A stretch of DNA of 61,676 bases, from assembly GCA_026416665.1 (NCBI GenBank), contig JAOAET010000030.1, forward strand, positions 1 through 61,676, given 5' to 3'. A program made the position numbers and the translations under genes. Positions 39,335 through 49,472 of this stretch are shown here, in pieces. This stretch comes from Candidatus Omnitrophota bacterium (GTDB lineage: Bacteria; Omnitrophota; Gorgyraeia; Gygaellales; Profunditerraquicolaceae). Within the stretch, counting starts at the first letter, position 1; each line of letters begins with the position of its first letter. The notes under the pieces were generated by a model, which was not told where the DNA came from, ran no database searches, and saw only the letters and a list, made by a program, of their open reading frames with translations.

Positions 39335-40336
39335 ATGATAAAGGCCATAGCGTTAATCTCTGGTGGTTTAGATAGTATTCTGGCAGCTGTCTGTATTAAA
39401 AAGCAGCAAGTTAAGGTAGAAGGAGTATTTTTTAACCATCCCTTTTTGACTAGACCAAATAAAAAAAGTTCTCCAGAAAATATGGCAAGATACTTAGCTG
39501 AACAACAAGATATTGAGTTAAAGATTATAAACCTTGGTGAAGAATTCCTTGATATAGTATTTAAGCCGAAATTTGGATATGGTAAGAGAATGAACCCTTG
39601 TATTGACTGCAAGATTCTTATGCTTAAAAAGGCAAAGGAAATTATGGAAAAAGAAAAAGCGTCTTTTTTGATTTGTGGTGATGTAGTAGCACAGAGGCCC
39701 ATGTCCCAGCATCGGCAGACTTTAAAAATCATTGAAAAAGAGGCAAATGTAGAAGGTATTCTTCTTAGACCTTTGAGCGCACATCTACTTGAACCAACCG
39801 TTGCAGAAGAAAAAGGCTGGATTGATCGTCAGAAACTTTATGCTTTTAGTGGTCGTAGCAGGACTTTCCAACGCGATTTAGCAGTGATGCTAAATGTGCT
39901 TGACTATCCTAATGCCTCTGGAGGTTGTCTGTTAACTGATATAACCTTTTCCAGACGCCTTAGAGATTTAATTAACCGTCAATGTTATAATTCTACTAAT
40001 GTTGAATTGTTAAAGGTGGGTAGGCATTTTCGTCTATCAAATTTAGTCAAGTGTGTAGTGGGAAGGAATCAATTAGAAAATTTGGAAATAGAAAGATTAG
40101 CTTCAACAGACGACTATCTTTGTTACCCTGAAGAAGATATCCCAGGACCGACTGCGTTATTGCAGGGGCAGGCAAGTTACAGAGATATAGAGCTTGCTTG
40201 TAGCATAGTTGCCAGTTATTGCGATAAAATAGAATCAACGCCTACTATATTGGTGCGTAAGGTTTCTTCTGGGCAGATAAAAAAATATGAAGTTATTCCT
40301 TTAGATAGAGAGCAGCTGGATACATATAGAATTTAG
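39335..40336 (+). CDS. PP-loop tRNA 4-thiouridine/2-thiouridine synthase-like protein
   Basis: ALISGGLDSILAA PP-loop, NPCIDCKILMLKKAKEIM, LICGDVVAQRPMSQHRQTLKIIEKEA. Confidence 0.85.
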   Translation: MIKAIALISGGLDSILAAVCIKKQQVKVEGVFFNHPFLTRPNKKSSPENMARYLAEQQDIELKIINLGEEFLDIVFKPKFGYGKRMNPCIDCKILMLKKAKEIMEKEKASFLICGDVVAQRPMSQHRQTLKIIEKEANVEGILLRPLSAHLLEPTVAEEKGWIDRQKLYAFSGRSRTFQRDLAVMLNVLDYPNASGGCLLTDITFSRRLRDLINRQCYNSTNVELLKVGRHFRLSNLVKCVVGRNQLENLEIERLASTDDYLCYPEEDIPGPTALLQGQASYRDIELACSIVASYCDKIESTPTILVRKVSSGQIKKYEVIPLDREQLDTYRI

Positions 40337-40349
40337 AGAGAAAAGTCCT

Positions 40350-41363
40350 ATGAAAAAAGAAGCACTATTGTATGAGAGGCTTAATGGGTTGCAAGTGCGT
40401 TGCAATCTGTGTGCCCACCAATGTAAAATTAAAGATGGCAATTTTGGTCTCTGTGGTGTCCGTCAAAACGAACACGGTATGCTATACACATTAGTCTATG
40501 GAGATCTAGTAGCTGTATGTGTTGACCCTATTGAGAAAAAACCTTTGTATCATTTTTTACCAGGGACTGATAGTTTTTCAATTGCTACTGTTGGTTGCAA
40601 TTTCCGTTGTGCTTTTTGTCAAAATTGGGAGATTTCTCAGGCAAATATACGTGATGGCACATTAATTGCAGGCAGATTCTTTAGCCCAGAGGAGATAATA
40701 AAACAGGCAAAGCAAAGAAACTGCCAAAGCATTTCTTACACCTATACCGAACCAACAATCTTTTTTGAATATGCCTATGACTGTGCGCGTTTAGCCAAAG
40801 AATCTGGGTTAAGAAATGTATTTGTAACTAATGGATATATGACAGATAAAACACGCCAACTTATCGCCCCTTATTTAGATGCAGCTAATATTGACCTCAA
40901 ATTCTTCTCTGACGAAAATTACCAGCGTGTCTGTAACGCAAGATTAAAGCCGGTATTGGAAAGTATTGAGGATTTTTATCGTCGGGGAGTATGGATAGAG
41001 GTAACTACTTTGGTTGTGCCTGGTGAAAATGATTCCGAGGAAGAACTAACAAAAATTGCAAAGTTTCTTTCTTCAATAGATAAACAAATTCCTTGGCACA
41101 TCAGTCGTTTTTTCCCTAATTATAAATACTCAGAATATTCTCCGACCGAGGAAGAGAAATTAAAGCAAGCACATAGGATAGGTCTGCAGGCAAGATTAAA
41201 GTATATCTATATAGGAAATGTATATGGTTGGGGTAGTGATACTTTCTGTCCTGGTTGCGGACGTAGAGTTATTAAACGAGAAGGATATAATGTTTTGGAA
41301 TATCAGTTAAAAGATAATAATTGTATTTTTTGTCAAACTAAGGTCGCTGGTATCTGGCAATAA
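40350..41363 (+). CDS. amrS: AmmeMemoRadiSam system radical SAM enzyme
   Basis: CNLCAHQCKIKDGNFGLCGVRQNEHG, VGCNFRCAFCQNWEIS, SISYTYTEPTIFFEYAYD, VFVTNGYMT. Confidence 0.92.
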   Translation: MKKEALLYERLNGLQVRCNLCAHQCKIKDGNFGLCGVRQNEHGMLYTLVYGDLVAVCVDPIEKKPLYHFLPGTDSFSIATVGCNFRCAFCQNWEISQANIRDGTLIAGRFFSPEEIIKQAKQRNCQSISYTYTEPTIFFEYAYDCARLAKESGLRNVFVTNGYMTDKTRQLIAPYLDAANIDLKFFSDENYQRVCNARLKPVLESIEDFYRRGVWIEVTTLVVPGENDSEEELTKIAKFLSSIDKQIPWHISRFFPNYKYSEYSPTEEEKLKQAHRIGLQARLKYIYIGNVYGWGSDTFCPGCGRRVIKREGYNVLEYQLKDNNCIFCQTKVAGIWQ

Positions 41364-41367
41364 AAAA

Positions 41368-42651
41368 ATGATACAAAATATTAATTCCTTTATTTCATTA
41401 TTTATCTTTTGTTGTGCATATTTATTATTTATACTCTTACCTGAACGTCGCAGTTTAGTAGCATTAACTGCAGCATTTATTTTAATTTTATTTAAGGTAA
41501 TCTCTCTGTCAGATGCCTTTTTGGCGATTAACTGGAATGTAATGGGTATCTTTGTGGGTATGTTAGTAGTAGCTGAAAGTTTTATGGCTTCCAGAGTTCC
41601 TGCGGTTGTCGCTGAGAAGCTGGTTAATGCCTCAAAGAATACTGCTTGGGCGTTATTAGCAATATGTATATTAACTAGTTTTATCTCTGCTTTTGTGGAG
41701 AACGTAGCAACTGTCCTAATAATGGCACCTATTGCCATATCTTTATGTCAAAAATTAAAGATAAATCCTACTAATGTGCTTATTGCTATAGCTGTTTCTT
41801 CCAATCTACAAGGGACAGCGACACTTATTGGAGACCCGCCGAGTATGCTTTTAGGTGGATTTGCCAAAATGAATTTTTTAGACTTTTTCTTTTATCAGGG
41901 AAAACCCAGTATATTTTTTGCAGTGGAGCTGGGAGCACTTAGTTCATTTATAGTGTTGTATTTTCTTTTCAGAAAATATCGACAGAAGACACAATTAATA
42001 GAATTAGAAAAAGTTAATTCCTGGGTGCCGACTATTGTTTTGATAGTATTAATTTTTGCTTTAGTTGTCTCTTCTTTTTGGGACAAAGGTTGTTCATTTG
42101 CTGCAGGAAAAATCTGTATGGTTTTTGCGTTATTGGTGGTATGCTGGGAGAAAATTTATAACAAGAAATCAGTATGGCAAGGTATTAAAAAATTAGACTG
42201 GGATACTACATTTTTTCTTATGGGTATATTTATACTGGTAGGGAGTTTGACCTATACAGGATGGATAAGTCGGATTGCTACAGGTTTAAGCAAACTTGTA
42301 GGGGCAAATCTATTTATAGGTTATACAACACTGGTAGTTTTAGCGGTTATTCTTTCTGCTTTTGTGGATAATGTGCCTTTTTTAGCAGCAATGTTGCCTT
42401 TAGCAATAGAGATGGCCCAGACTTTAGGAATAAGTCCTTCGTTATTCCTCTTTGGTTTACTTATTGGTGCAAGTTTAGGTGGAAACATTACCCCTATTGG
42501 TGCTTCGGCTAATATAGTTGCCTGCGGTTTACTTAAAAAAGAAGGTTATCCTGTGCGCTTTGGTCAGTTTGTAAGAATAGGCGGTCCTTTTACAGTAGCT
42601 GCTGTGTCCGTAGCTTACATATTCATTTGGTTAGTTTGGAGTAAGGTTTAG
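41368..42651 (+). CDS. SLC13/ArsB-NhaD superfamily ion transporter
   Basis: SAFVENVATVLIMAPIAISL, TATLIGDPPSMLLGGFAKMNFLDFF, SAFVDNVPFLAAMLPLAIEM, GASLGGNITPIGASANIVACGLLKKEG. Confidence 0.9.
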   Translation: MIQNINSFISLFIFCCAYLLFILLPERRSLVALTAAFILILFKVISLSDAFLAINWNVMGIFVGMLVVAESFMASRVPAVVAEKLVNASKNTAWALLAICILTSFISAFVENVATVLIMAPIAISLCQKLKINPTNVLIAIAVSSNLQGTATLIGDPPSMLLGGFAKMNFLDFFFYQGKPSIFFAVELGALSSFIVLYFLFRKYRQKTQLIELEKVNSWVPTIVLIVLIFALVVSSFWDKGCSFAAGKICMVFALLVVCWEKIYNKKSVWQGIKKLDWDTTFFLMGIFILVGSLTYTGWISRIATGLSKLVGANLFIGYTTLVVLAVILSAFVDNVPFLAAMLPLAIEMAQTLGISPSLFLFGLLIGASLGGNITPIGASANIVACGLLKKEGYPVRFGQFVRIGGPFTVAAVSVAYIFIWLVWSKV

Positions 42652-42663
42652 GAGTAAAAAGCG

Positions 42664-43533
42664 ATGCTTACCGATATCATAAAACAAAAAATTCTTTTAG
42701 CTCAGAGAAATGAAATTACTGAGCATATTATATATCATCGGTTATCTCAAATAGAAAAGGATAAACAGAGAAAAGCTCTGTTAGAGCGGATTTCTAAAGA
42801 CGAACAGCGCCATTACAATTTCTGGTATGATTTTACTAACCAATATGTAGAGCCCCAAAAGAGTAAAATCTTATTCTTTATATTTTTAGCCAGAGTTTTT
42901 GGTCTTACATTTGCCTTGAAGTTACTAGAAAAAGGTGAAGACAATGCCCAGGAGTTTTATGCTAAAATAAAGGATATCGCCCAAGGTGTACAGTCGATTA
43001 TTCAAGACGAAGAGACTCACGAAAAACAGTTACTTAATTTAATTGATGAGGAACGTCTTTTATATGTAAGTTCAATTGTGCTTGGGCTCAATGATGCGTT
43101 AGTAGAGTTAACAGGGGCATTGGTGGGATTTAGTTTTGCTTTACAAAATGTGCGATTAGTAGCAGGAGTAGGATTAATTACTGGGGTGGCTGCATCTTTA
43201 TCAATGGCTGCCTCAGAATATCTTTCTACGCGCCAAGAAGACACAAAAAAGAATCCTTTAAAGGCAAGTATTTACACAGGAGTTGCTTACATTGTTACGG
43301 TTTGTCTGTTGATTCTACCTTATCTTTTATTTTCTGATGTATATCTTGCGGTTATATTTTTGTTGCTTACAGCTCTTTTGATTATCTTCTCATTTACTTA
43401 TTATGTCTGTGTTGCCAAAGAACTAAGCCTTAAGGAGAGATTTTTGGAGATGGCCAGTATTGGTATGCTGGTATCTATAATAAACTTTGGAATAGGTATT
43501 GCTGTGCGCAAATTTTTCGGCATTGAATTATAG
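42664..43533 (+). CDS. Rubrerythrin-like plus VIT1/CCC1 fusion (iron/manganese transporter family)
   Basis: Ferritin-like E..H motifs RISKDEQRHYNFW and QDEETHEKQLL, then LGLNDALVELTGALVGFSFALQNVRLVAGVGLITGVAASLSMAASEYLSTRQE. Confidence 0.88.
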   Translation: MLTDIIKQKILLAQRNEITEHIIYHRLSQIEKDKQRKALLERISKDEQRHYNFWYDFTNQYVEPQKSKILFFIFLARVFGLTFALKLLEKGEDNAQEFYAKIKDIAQGVQSIIQDEETHEKQLLNLIDEERLLYVSSIVLGLNDALVELTGALVGFSFALQNVRLVAGVGLITGVAASLSMAASEYLSTRQEDTKKNPLKASIYTGVAYIVTVCLLILPYLLFSDVYLAVIFLLLTALLIIFSFTYYVCVAKELSLKERFLEMASIGMLVSIINFGIGIAVRKFFGIEL

Positions 43534-43563
43534 TAAGGAAGAAAAGACATAGATAAACAAAAT

Positions 43564-44520
43564 ATGGAACAGTTACCCGCAAAGGTATCAATAATTGGTG
43601 CAGGCAGTGTAGGTGTGCGTTTTACCTATGCCTTAATAATCCATGGTCTGGCCAGAGAGGTGGTTCTGGTAGATACCCAGCGTCAGAGACTTGAGGCTGA
43701 GGTTATGGACCTTTCTCACGGTGCACCTTACGTTCGACCTGTAAATATAGTAGCAGGGGATTATAGAGATATCCAAGGATCTGGAGTAGTGGTAATTACT
43801 GCAGGTAAAAAACAACTTCCCGGTCAGACAAGATTAGATTTAGCAAAAGAAAATGCAGATTTGTTCAAAAAAATTATTCCTGAAGTAATAAAGTATGCTC
43901 CCGAGGCAATAATAGTAGTGGTTACCAACCCAGTAGATGTGCTGGCATATATTACTTATAAGATATCTGGTAAACCATCTTCCACCATAATGAGTTCAGG
44001 CACAGTATTAGATACAGCACGATTTCGTTACCTGTTAAGTTGCCATTGTAAGATTGCTCCTCAGAATATTCATGCCTATATTTTAGGTGAGCATGGCGAT
44101 ACAGAATTTGCGGTTTGGTCGCGATTAATGATAGGAGGTGTTCTAATAGGTAATTACTGCAAAATTTGTCCACGAGAAAAAGAATGCAGTCCTAAAGAAG
44201 TATTTGAGAATATTTTTAACCAGGTTGTTTGTTCTGCATATAAGATTATTGAAGGTAAAGGTGAAACCTCCTATGGAATTGGTCTTGCTTTGGTGCGTAT
44301 AGTGCAGGCAATTGTTCACGATGAGAATGCTGTTCTACCTGTTTCTACTTTAGTTGATGGTTTCCTTGATGAAAGAGATGTGTTTTTAAGTTTACCTGCT
44401 ATTGTAAATAAGAATGGGGTGCGGGGTGTTCTTGAGTTAGATTTGTCTGAAGATGAAAAAATTGCTTTCAGACGTTCTGCCGAAAAGGTTCGTAGTGTTA
44501 TAAAAGAGTGCGGATTCTGA
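43564..44520 (+). CDS. ldh: L-lactate/malate dehydrogenase family protein
   Basis: VSIIGAGSVGVRFTYAL, TAGKKQLPGQTRLDLAKENADLFK, VTNPVDVLAYITYKISGKP, SGTVLDTARFRYLL, LGEHGDTEFAVWS. Confidence 0.9.
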   Translation: MEQLPAKVSIIGAGSVGVRFTYALIIHGLAREVVLVDTQRQRLEAEVMDLSHGAPYVRPVNIVAGDYRDIQGSGVVVITAGKKQLPGQTRLDLAKENADLFKKIIPEVIKYAPEAIIVVVTNPVDVLAYITYKISGKPSSTIMSSGTVLDTARFRYLLSCHCKIAPQNIHAYILGEHGDTEFAVWSRLMIGGVLIGNYCKICPREKECSPKEVFENIFNQVVCSAYKIIEGKGETSYGIGLALVRIVQAIVHDENAVLPVSTLVDGFLDERDVFLSLPAIVNKNGVRGVLELDLSEDEKIAFRRSAEKVRSVIKECGF

Positions 44521-44544
44521 TAAAAATGGAGCCGGTATTTGATT

Positions 44545-45012
44545 ATGCAACGTTTAAGTGAGGAAATAATACATTTTTTTAGAAAGCAGGGATTTGTTAT
44601 TGTCTGTACTATTGATGCACAAGGTATGCCCCACGCTTCTTGTAAAGATATAATTCGCATAAGTCGTGATGGTAGAGTATATCTTTTAGATTTATATATG
44701 CGTAAGACATTTGAGAACTTAAAGAATAATCCGCATATTACCGTTGTGGCAGTAGATGAGGCTAGTTTTACAGGTTATTCACTTCAGGGCAAAGGCAAGA
44801 TTATGCGTTTAGAACGAGCGAAAAAAACAGTAAATCGTCTCTGGCTAAAAAAGCTTAGCGCCCGAATAACTTCAAGGATACTACAAAATCTGCGTGAGCA
44901 AAAAAGCAATTCTCACCATTTTGAGTCGCTTTTGCCTCAGCCCCAATATATGATTGTTGTAGATGTAGAGCGAGTTGTAGATTTAACACCAGCACATCTT
45001 AGACCAAAATAG
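44545..45012 (+). CDS. Pyridoxamine 5'-phosphate oxidase family flavin-binding protein
   Basis: GFVIVCTIDAQGMPHASCKDIIRISRDGRVYLLDLYMRKTFENLKNNPHITVVAVDEASFTGYSLQGKGKI. Confidence 0.85.
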   Translation: MQRLSEEIIHFFRKQGFVIVCTIDAQGMPHASCKDIIRISRDGRVYLLDLYMRKTFENLKNNPHITVVAVDEASFTGYSLQGKGKIMRLERAKKTVNRLWLKKLSARITSRILQNLREQKSNSHHFESLLPQPQYMIVVDVERVVDLTPAHLRPK

Positions 45013-45021
45013 GAGGAAAAT

Positions 45022-45261
45022 ATGGCACAGTCAGTAATTATTTATAGTACACCCACCTGTCCTTATTGTATTCGGGCAAAACAATTTTTAAAAGAACACA
45101 ACATTTCTTTTGTGGACTACGATGTTTCTAGTGACCAGGAAAAAGCAGAGGAGATGATTAATAAGTCTGGTCAGATGGGTGTTCCTGTTTTAGATATTGA
45201 TGGGCAAATTATTGTAGGGTTTAATAAAGAGGCAATAAGTAGGGCGTTAGGGATAGCATAA
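45022..45261 (+). CDS. Glutaredoxin family protein
   Basis: IIYSTPTCPYCIRAKQFLKEHNISFVDYDV, SGQMGVPVLDIDGQIIVGF. Confidence 0.93.
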   Translation: MAQSVIIYSTPTCPYCIRAKQFLKEHNISFVDYDVSSDQEKAEEMINKSGQMGVPVLDIDGQIIVGFNKEAISRALGIA

Positions 45262-45274
45262 AAAGGGTTTTGTT

Positions 45275-46180
45275 ATGTACGATCTAATTATTGTGGGAGC
45301 TGGTCCTGCAGGTATTACAGCAGCGGTTTATGCTGCGCGGAAAAAAATTAATTGTCTTGTTTTGACCAAAGATATCGGCGGTCAAGCAGCTTGGAGTGCG
45401 GATGTAGAGAATTACACGGGTTATCAATTTATCACTGGCGTAGAATTGGCTAAAAAATTTGAAGAACATATTCGTCAATACGATATACCTATACATCAGG
45501 AAGAAGAAGTCATAAAGCTTTACAAACAGGATAAAGCAGTAATTATAGAGACAGTAAAGGCAACTTATAGGGCATATACTGCGATTGTGGCCTCGGGTAA
45601 ACGCTCTAGAGAATTAGGGGTACCAGGAGAAAGACAGTTTCTTAACAGAGGCGTAACCTATTGTGCAAGTTGTGATGGACCTTTATTTGCTCAGAAAGAT
45701 GTAGTAGTTATTGGTGGTGGCAATTCTGCTTTAGATGCCGCCTTGCAACTTGTTCGTTTTTGCAATAAAGTTTATATCCTTAACAATACTGACCATTTAA
45801 CTGGAGACGAGATTGCTCAAGAAAAGCTTTTTAAAACTGCCAATGCAACTGTTTTAAATAATACAGAAGTCACTGCCATTGAAGGTGAGAAGTTTGTTTC
45901 AGGTATTGTCTTTCGCCAGAATAATCAAAAAAAATATTTATCAGTTCAGGGAGTATTTATTGAAATAGGGCTTATTCCAAATTCTGAGTTTGTTCAAGGG
46001 GTAGAGAAAAATAGTTTAGGAGAAATTATAGTGGACTGTTCAAATCATACCAGTGTCGCAGGGATCTTTGGGGCAGGAGATGTTACCAATGTTCCTGAGA
46101 AACAGATTATTATTGCCGCAGGTGAAGGCGCAAAGGCATCTCTAAGCGTCTTTCGTTACCTTAACCAACACAACCTCTAA
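45275..46180 (+). CDS. trxB: Thioredoxin-disulfide reductase
   Basis: LIIVGAGPAGITAAVYAARK, YCASCDGPLFAQKDVVVIGGGNSALDAALQL, GIFGAGDVTNVPEKQIIIAAGEGAKAS. Confidence 0.94.
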   Translation: MYDLIIVGAGPAGITAAVYAARKKINCLVLTKDIGGQAAWSADVENYTGYQFITGVELAKKFEEHIRQYDIPIHQEEEVIKLYKQDKAVIIETVKATYRAYTAIVASGKRSRELGVPGERQFLNRGVTYCASCDGPLFAQKDVVVIGGGNSALDAALQLVRFCNKVYILNNTDHLTGDEIAQEKLFKTANATVLNNTEVTAIEGEKFVSGIVFRQNNQKKYLSVQGVFIEIGLIPNSEFVQGVEKNSLGEIIVDCSNHTSVAGIFGAGDVTNVPEKQIIIAAGEGAKASLSVFRYLNQHNL

Positions 46181-46183
46181 AAT

Positions 46184-47017
46184 ATGTATCGTTATCTTCT
46201 AAAATTTGGTTGGTTTACTATTTACTCTTATGGCGCTATGCTTGCCTTGGCTTTTTTAGTCGGGACAATTTTGGTGTTACTACGTAGCAGAAGATACAAA
46301 ATAGAACCCAATATTGTCTTTGACCTTACTTTTGTTATTATTATCAGTTCTCTATTAGGTGCTCGGCTATTGTTTGTTGTTTTAGATTGGTCTTATTATG
46401 TGCAAAACCCACTTCAGATTTTTATGCTTTGGCAAGGTGGTTTGGTGTTTTACGGAGGATTATTTTCGGCTATAGTAGCTAGTAATATTTTTATTAAACA
46501 AAAGAAACTAGCTTTTGGTAATGTTGCTGACCTTTTTGCTCCGTCACTTAGTTTAGGAGTGGCTATAGGAAGAATTGGTTGTTTTTTAAATGGTTGCTGT
46601 TGGGGAAAGATTTCTTATCGATTTGGGATTTGTTTTCCAGCAAAAGACAATCCTGGTGCCTTTGTTCAACATTTATCTGAAGGGCTTATTTCTTCCCAAG
46701 CACAGTGGTCGTTACCAGTTTTACCTACACAGCTGTATGAATCAGTTGCTTGTTTGGTGATTTTTTTTATTTTAATTTTACTTGAGAAACACAAAAGTTT
46801 TGATGGATTCTTATTTTGGTTATTTGTTTGCCTCTATTCATTTGTGCGTTTTTTTATAGAGGGGCTTAGATATTACGAGCCTAATTTTCTAATTGGTAAT
46901 TTTACGATTTCACAGCTAATCAGCGTGGTTTTTTTTGTGGTAAGTATCTTCGTTCTTTATAAAAGAACAAGTAACAGTAGATTTATTTCTGGCACCAATA
47001 GATATTGTTCTGGCTAG
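46184..47017 (+). CDS. lgt: Prolipoprotein diacylglyceryl transferase
   Basis: WQGGLVFYGGLFSAIVA, PSLSLGVAIGRIGCFLNGCCWGK, PTQLYESVACLVIFFIL, FFIEGLRYYEPNF. Confidence 0.94.
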   Translation: MYRYLLKFGWFTIYSYGAMLALAFLVGTILVLLRSRRYKIEPNIVFDLTFVIIISSLLGARLLFVVLDWSYYVQNPLQIFMLWQGGLVFYGGLFSAIVASNIFIKQKKLAFGNVADLFAPSLSLGVAIGRIGCFLNGCCWGKISYRFGICFPAKDNPGAFVQHLSEGLISSQAQWSLPVLPTQLYESVACLVIFFILILLEKHKSFDGFLFWLFVCLYSFVRFFIEGLRYYEPNFLIGNFTISQLISVVFFVVSIFVLYKRTSNSRFISGTNRYCSG

Positions 47018-47043
47018 AACGGTATGATAAAATATAAATCGTT

Positions 47044-47799
47044 ATGAAAGAACAAAAAGTTATTCTTGAACTTAAAGATATACGATTATCTTTTGATGGA
47101 AGGGATATCTTAAATAATTTATCCTTGACTGTCAGGGAAGGAACGATTCACTCTATACTTGGGTCAAACGCTGCGGGGAAAACTACCCTTGCTTATCTTC
47201 TAATTGGTTGCTGTAGTTATATTCCTCAAAAAGGTAAGATATTTTTCTTTGGACAGGATATAACTTCGCTTAATACTACCCAGCGGGCACGCCTTGGCAT
47301 AACTTTGGCATGGCAGGAACCAGCACGTTTTGAAGGTTTAACTGTGCATGATTATATAGCCGTGGGAATGAAACAGCCTGATGAGGAAAAAATACGTCGT
47401 GCTTTAGCTAACGTTATGCTTGAGCCTAAAGATTACTTAGATAGACAAGTGGATAAGAAACTGTCTGGGGGTGAGCGTAAGCGTATAGAATTAGCCGCAG
47501 TATTTGCGATGGAGCCGAAATTAGCTATCTTAGATGAACCAGACTCAGGGATTGATATCTTGGCATTAGATAACATAATTTCAGTAATACAGGCACTTAA
47601 AGAACAAGGGACGACGGTTTTATTGATTACCCATCGCGAGGAAGTATCTGAGATTTCTGACGTTACTTCTCTTTTATGTTCAGGAAAGATTGTTAAAGAA
47701 GGAAAACCCAAAGAAGTAGGGATATATTTTAAAGAAAGGTGTATTCCCTGTCCTGTTAACGTATGCCCTACTTCCAATACTACATTAGAGAGGAAATAA
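47044..47799 (+). CDS. sufC: SufC-like ABC ATPase (Fe-S cluster assembly)
   Basis: GSNAAGKTTLAYLLIGC Walker A, LSGGERKRIELAAVFAMEPKLAILDEPDSGIDI. Confidence 0.85.
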   Translation: MKEQKVILELKDIRLSFDGRDILNNLSLTVREGTIHSILGSNAAGKTTLAYLLIGCCSYIPQKGKIFFFGQDITSLNTTQRARLGITLAWQEPARFEGLTVHDYIAVGMKQPDEEKIRRALANVMLEPKDYLDRQVDKKLSGGERKRIELAAVFAMEPKLAILDEPDSGIDILALDNIISVIQALKEQGTTVLLITHREEVSEISDVTSLLCSGKIVKEGKPKEVGIYFKERCIPCPVNVCPTSNTTLERK

Positions 47800-47800
47800 T

Positions 47801-48739
47801 ATGCAGCAAGATTACCAGCAGATGCTACAGGCGTATGCTACCGCAGAAGGTAATCCTTTAATTTTCCGTGATTCAAGGATTGCACATCTGGTTGTGCATA
47901 AAAACAAGGTTTTAGGTAGCCATTTAGTAGCTGGTTTGGAACTGGTTCCTACAGAAGAAGAAGAGGGTATTAGTTTAAAGTTACGGCTAATTAAAAATAC
48001 CCGACTTGAGTATCCGGTTCATCTTTGTTTCGGTATTATTCCTGAAGAGGGGCAGCAGGTTATTCGTATTCAAGCTGATATTGAGGATAATGCCAGCATA
48101 AAAATAATCGCCCATTGTGTATTTCCTAATGCTGTGCGTATAATCCATAAGATGGATGCCCAGATAAAAATTGGTGATAATTCTTCTTACGAGTATAATG
48201 AAGTGCATTTTCATGGAAATAATGGTGGAATAAGTGTTCTGCCTAAGGCAAGGATTAGTCTGGGAAAAAAATCGCACTTGGTTACTAATTTTTCTTTACT
48301 TAATGGCAGGGTAGGACTTTTTGACCTTGATTATGATACAGTAGTAGGTGAGGACTCTTCTTTAGAGATGTCTGCAAAGATTTACGGATTTGCCGATGAT
48401 GTGATAAAATTAAAGGAGGTAGGCCGCCTTATAGGAAGAAACGCACGAGGCGTAATTAAAAGTAGAATTGCGGTCAAAGAGCGCGCACAGAGTGAAGTTA
48501 TTAATGAGATGATAGCAGATGCTCCCGACGCACGAGGACATGTTGACTGTATAGAGATTATTCAAGGAAATGCTACCGCTAAAGCAGTTCCTATTGTAGA
48601 TGTGCGTAATGAGTTTGCTCAGGTTACCCATGAGGCAGCTATTGGAAGAGTAGACAAAAAACAGATTGAAACTTTAATGGCACGCGGATTAGATGAAGAA
48701 CAGGCAATAGATGTGGTAATCTCTGGGATGTTAAAGTAA
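47801..48739 (+). CDS. SufB/SufD family Fe-S assembly scaffold, short form
   Basis: VVGEDSSLEMSAKIYGFADDVIKLKEVGRLIGRNARGVIKSRIAVKERAQSEVINEMIADAPDARGHVDCIEIIQGNATAKAVPIVDVRNEFAQVTHEAAIGRVDKKQIETLMARGLDEEQAIDVVI. Confidence 0.88.
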   Translation: MQQDYQQMLQAYATAEGNPLIFRDSRIAHLVVHKNKVLGSHLVAGLELVPTEEEEGISLKLRLIKNTRLEYPVHLCFGIIPEEGQQVIRIQADIEDNASIKIIAHCVFPNAVRIIHKMDAQIKIGDNSSYEYNEVHFHGNNGGISVLPKARISLGKKSHLVTNFSLLNGRVGLFDLDYDTVVGEDSSLEMSAKIYGFADDVIKLKEVGRLIGRNARGVIKSRIAVKERAQSEVINEMIADAPDARGHVDCIEIIQGNATAKAVPIVDVRNEFAQVTHEAAIGRVDKKQIETLMARGLDEEQAIDVVISGMLK

Positions 48740-48770
48740 AAAGGTTACTTTTTACTAAGGAGGGGCGGTC

Positions 48771-49472
48771 ATGGAATTGAGGAATTTAATCAAACGCAGA
48801 GAGGATGTTTTTACCTTTATGGTGCATTTGACCCGCAACACAGAGGATGCAAAAACCGCAAAAGAAAATCTAATTGAGATACTTTGTTCTCGTACTATTC
48901 AGGCTCGACATCCCAAAGGTCTGTTCTATGCCACTGAAGGCTTACAGGACAAAGTTCGTTCCGTATGTTTTTGTGAAGCAAGCTTTAACAGTATTAAATA
49001 TCTTATTGGCAAACATCCGAACAGGGGAGTTGAACTTTCAGCTTATGGTGTAGTTTTTGCTAAGGATTTCTTAATACAGCGAGGAGCAAATCCTGTGTTT
49101 TATGTAAACACATACTATAGTCAAGAACGCAAAAACGCCTTAATTGAGGCTGTGCTTAGTTTATCTGAAGATAAAAAGAAAGCAATTGCTCCTTTTGTGG
49201 ATACTTTTGGTTGGATATCACCTCAAGGTGGAATTTATGATTTTCATTGGGAAAGAGAATGGCGTTATCCGGGTGATTTTACATTTGAATGGAAAGATGT
49301 TCTTTTTGGTTTATGCGAAGACGAGTATATTGAAGAGATGGAAGAGTTATTTGAGAAACAGATAAAATTTATTTCACCGTATATGAATATGGAAGAAATT
49401 TTTGGACGGATGCTTTTAAATTGGGAAGAGATGCGTTATAGTTTAGTTACAGAACAATGTGAAACAACCTAA
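48771..49472 (+). CDS. AbiGi-like family protein (putative abortive-infection antitoxin-type fold)
   Basis: RSVCFCEASFNSIKYLIGKHPNRGVELSAYGVVFAKDFLIQRGANPVFYVNTYY ... YDFHWEREWRYPGDFTFEWKDVLFGLCED resembles the AbiGi/PF10899 pattern; family name not verified. Confidence 0.5.
   Translation: MELRNLIKRREDVFTFMVHLTRNTEDAKTAKENLIEILCSRTIQARHPKGLFYATEGLQDKVRSVCFCEASFNSIKYLIGKHPNRGVELSAYGVVFAKDFLIQRGANPVFYVNTYYSQERKNALIEAVLSLSEDKKKAIAPFVDTFGWISPQGGIYDFHWEREWRYPGDFTFEWKDVLFGLCEDEYIEEMEELFEKQIKFISPYMNMEEIFGRMLLNWEEMRYSLVTEQCETT

Noticed and set aside
40350-41363. Complete AmmeMemoRadiSam system
   Set aside because: Only the radical SAM member is recognisable here; Memo- and AMMECR1-like partners are not in the window.
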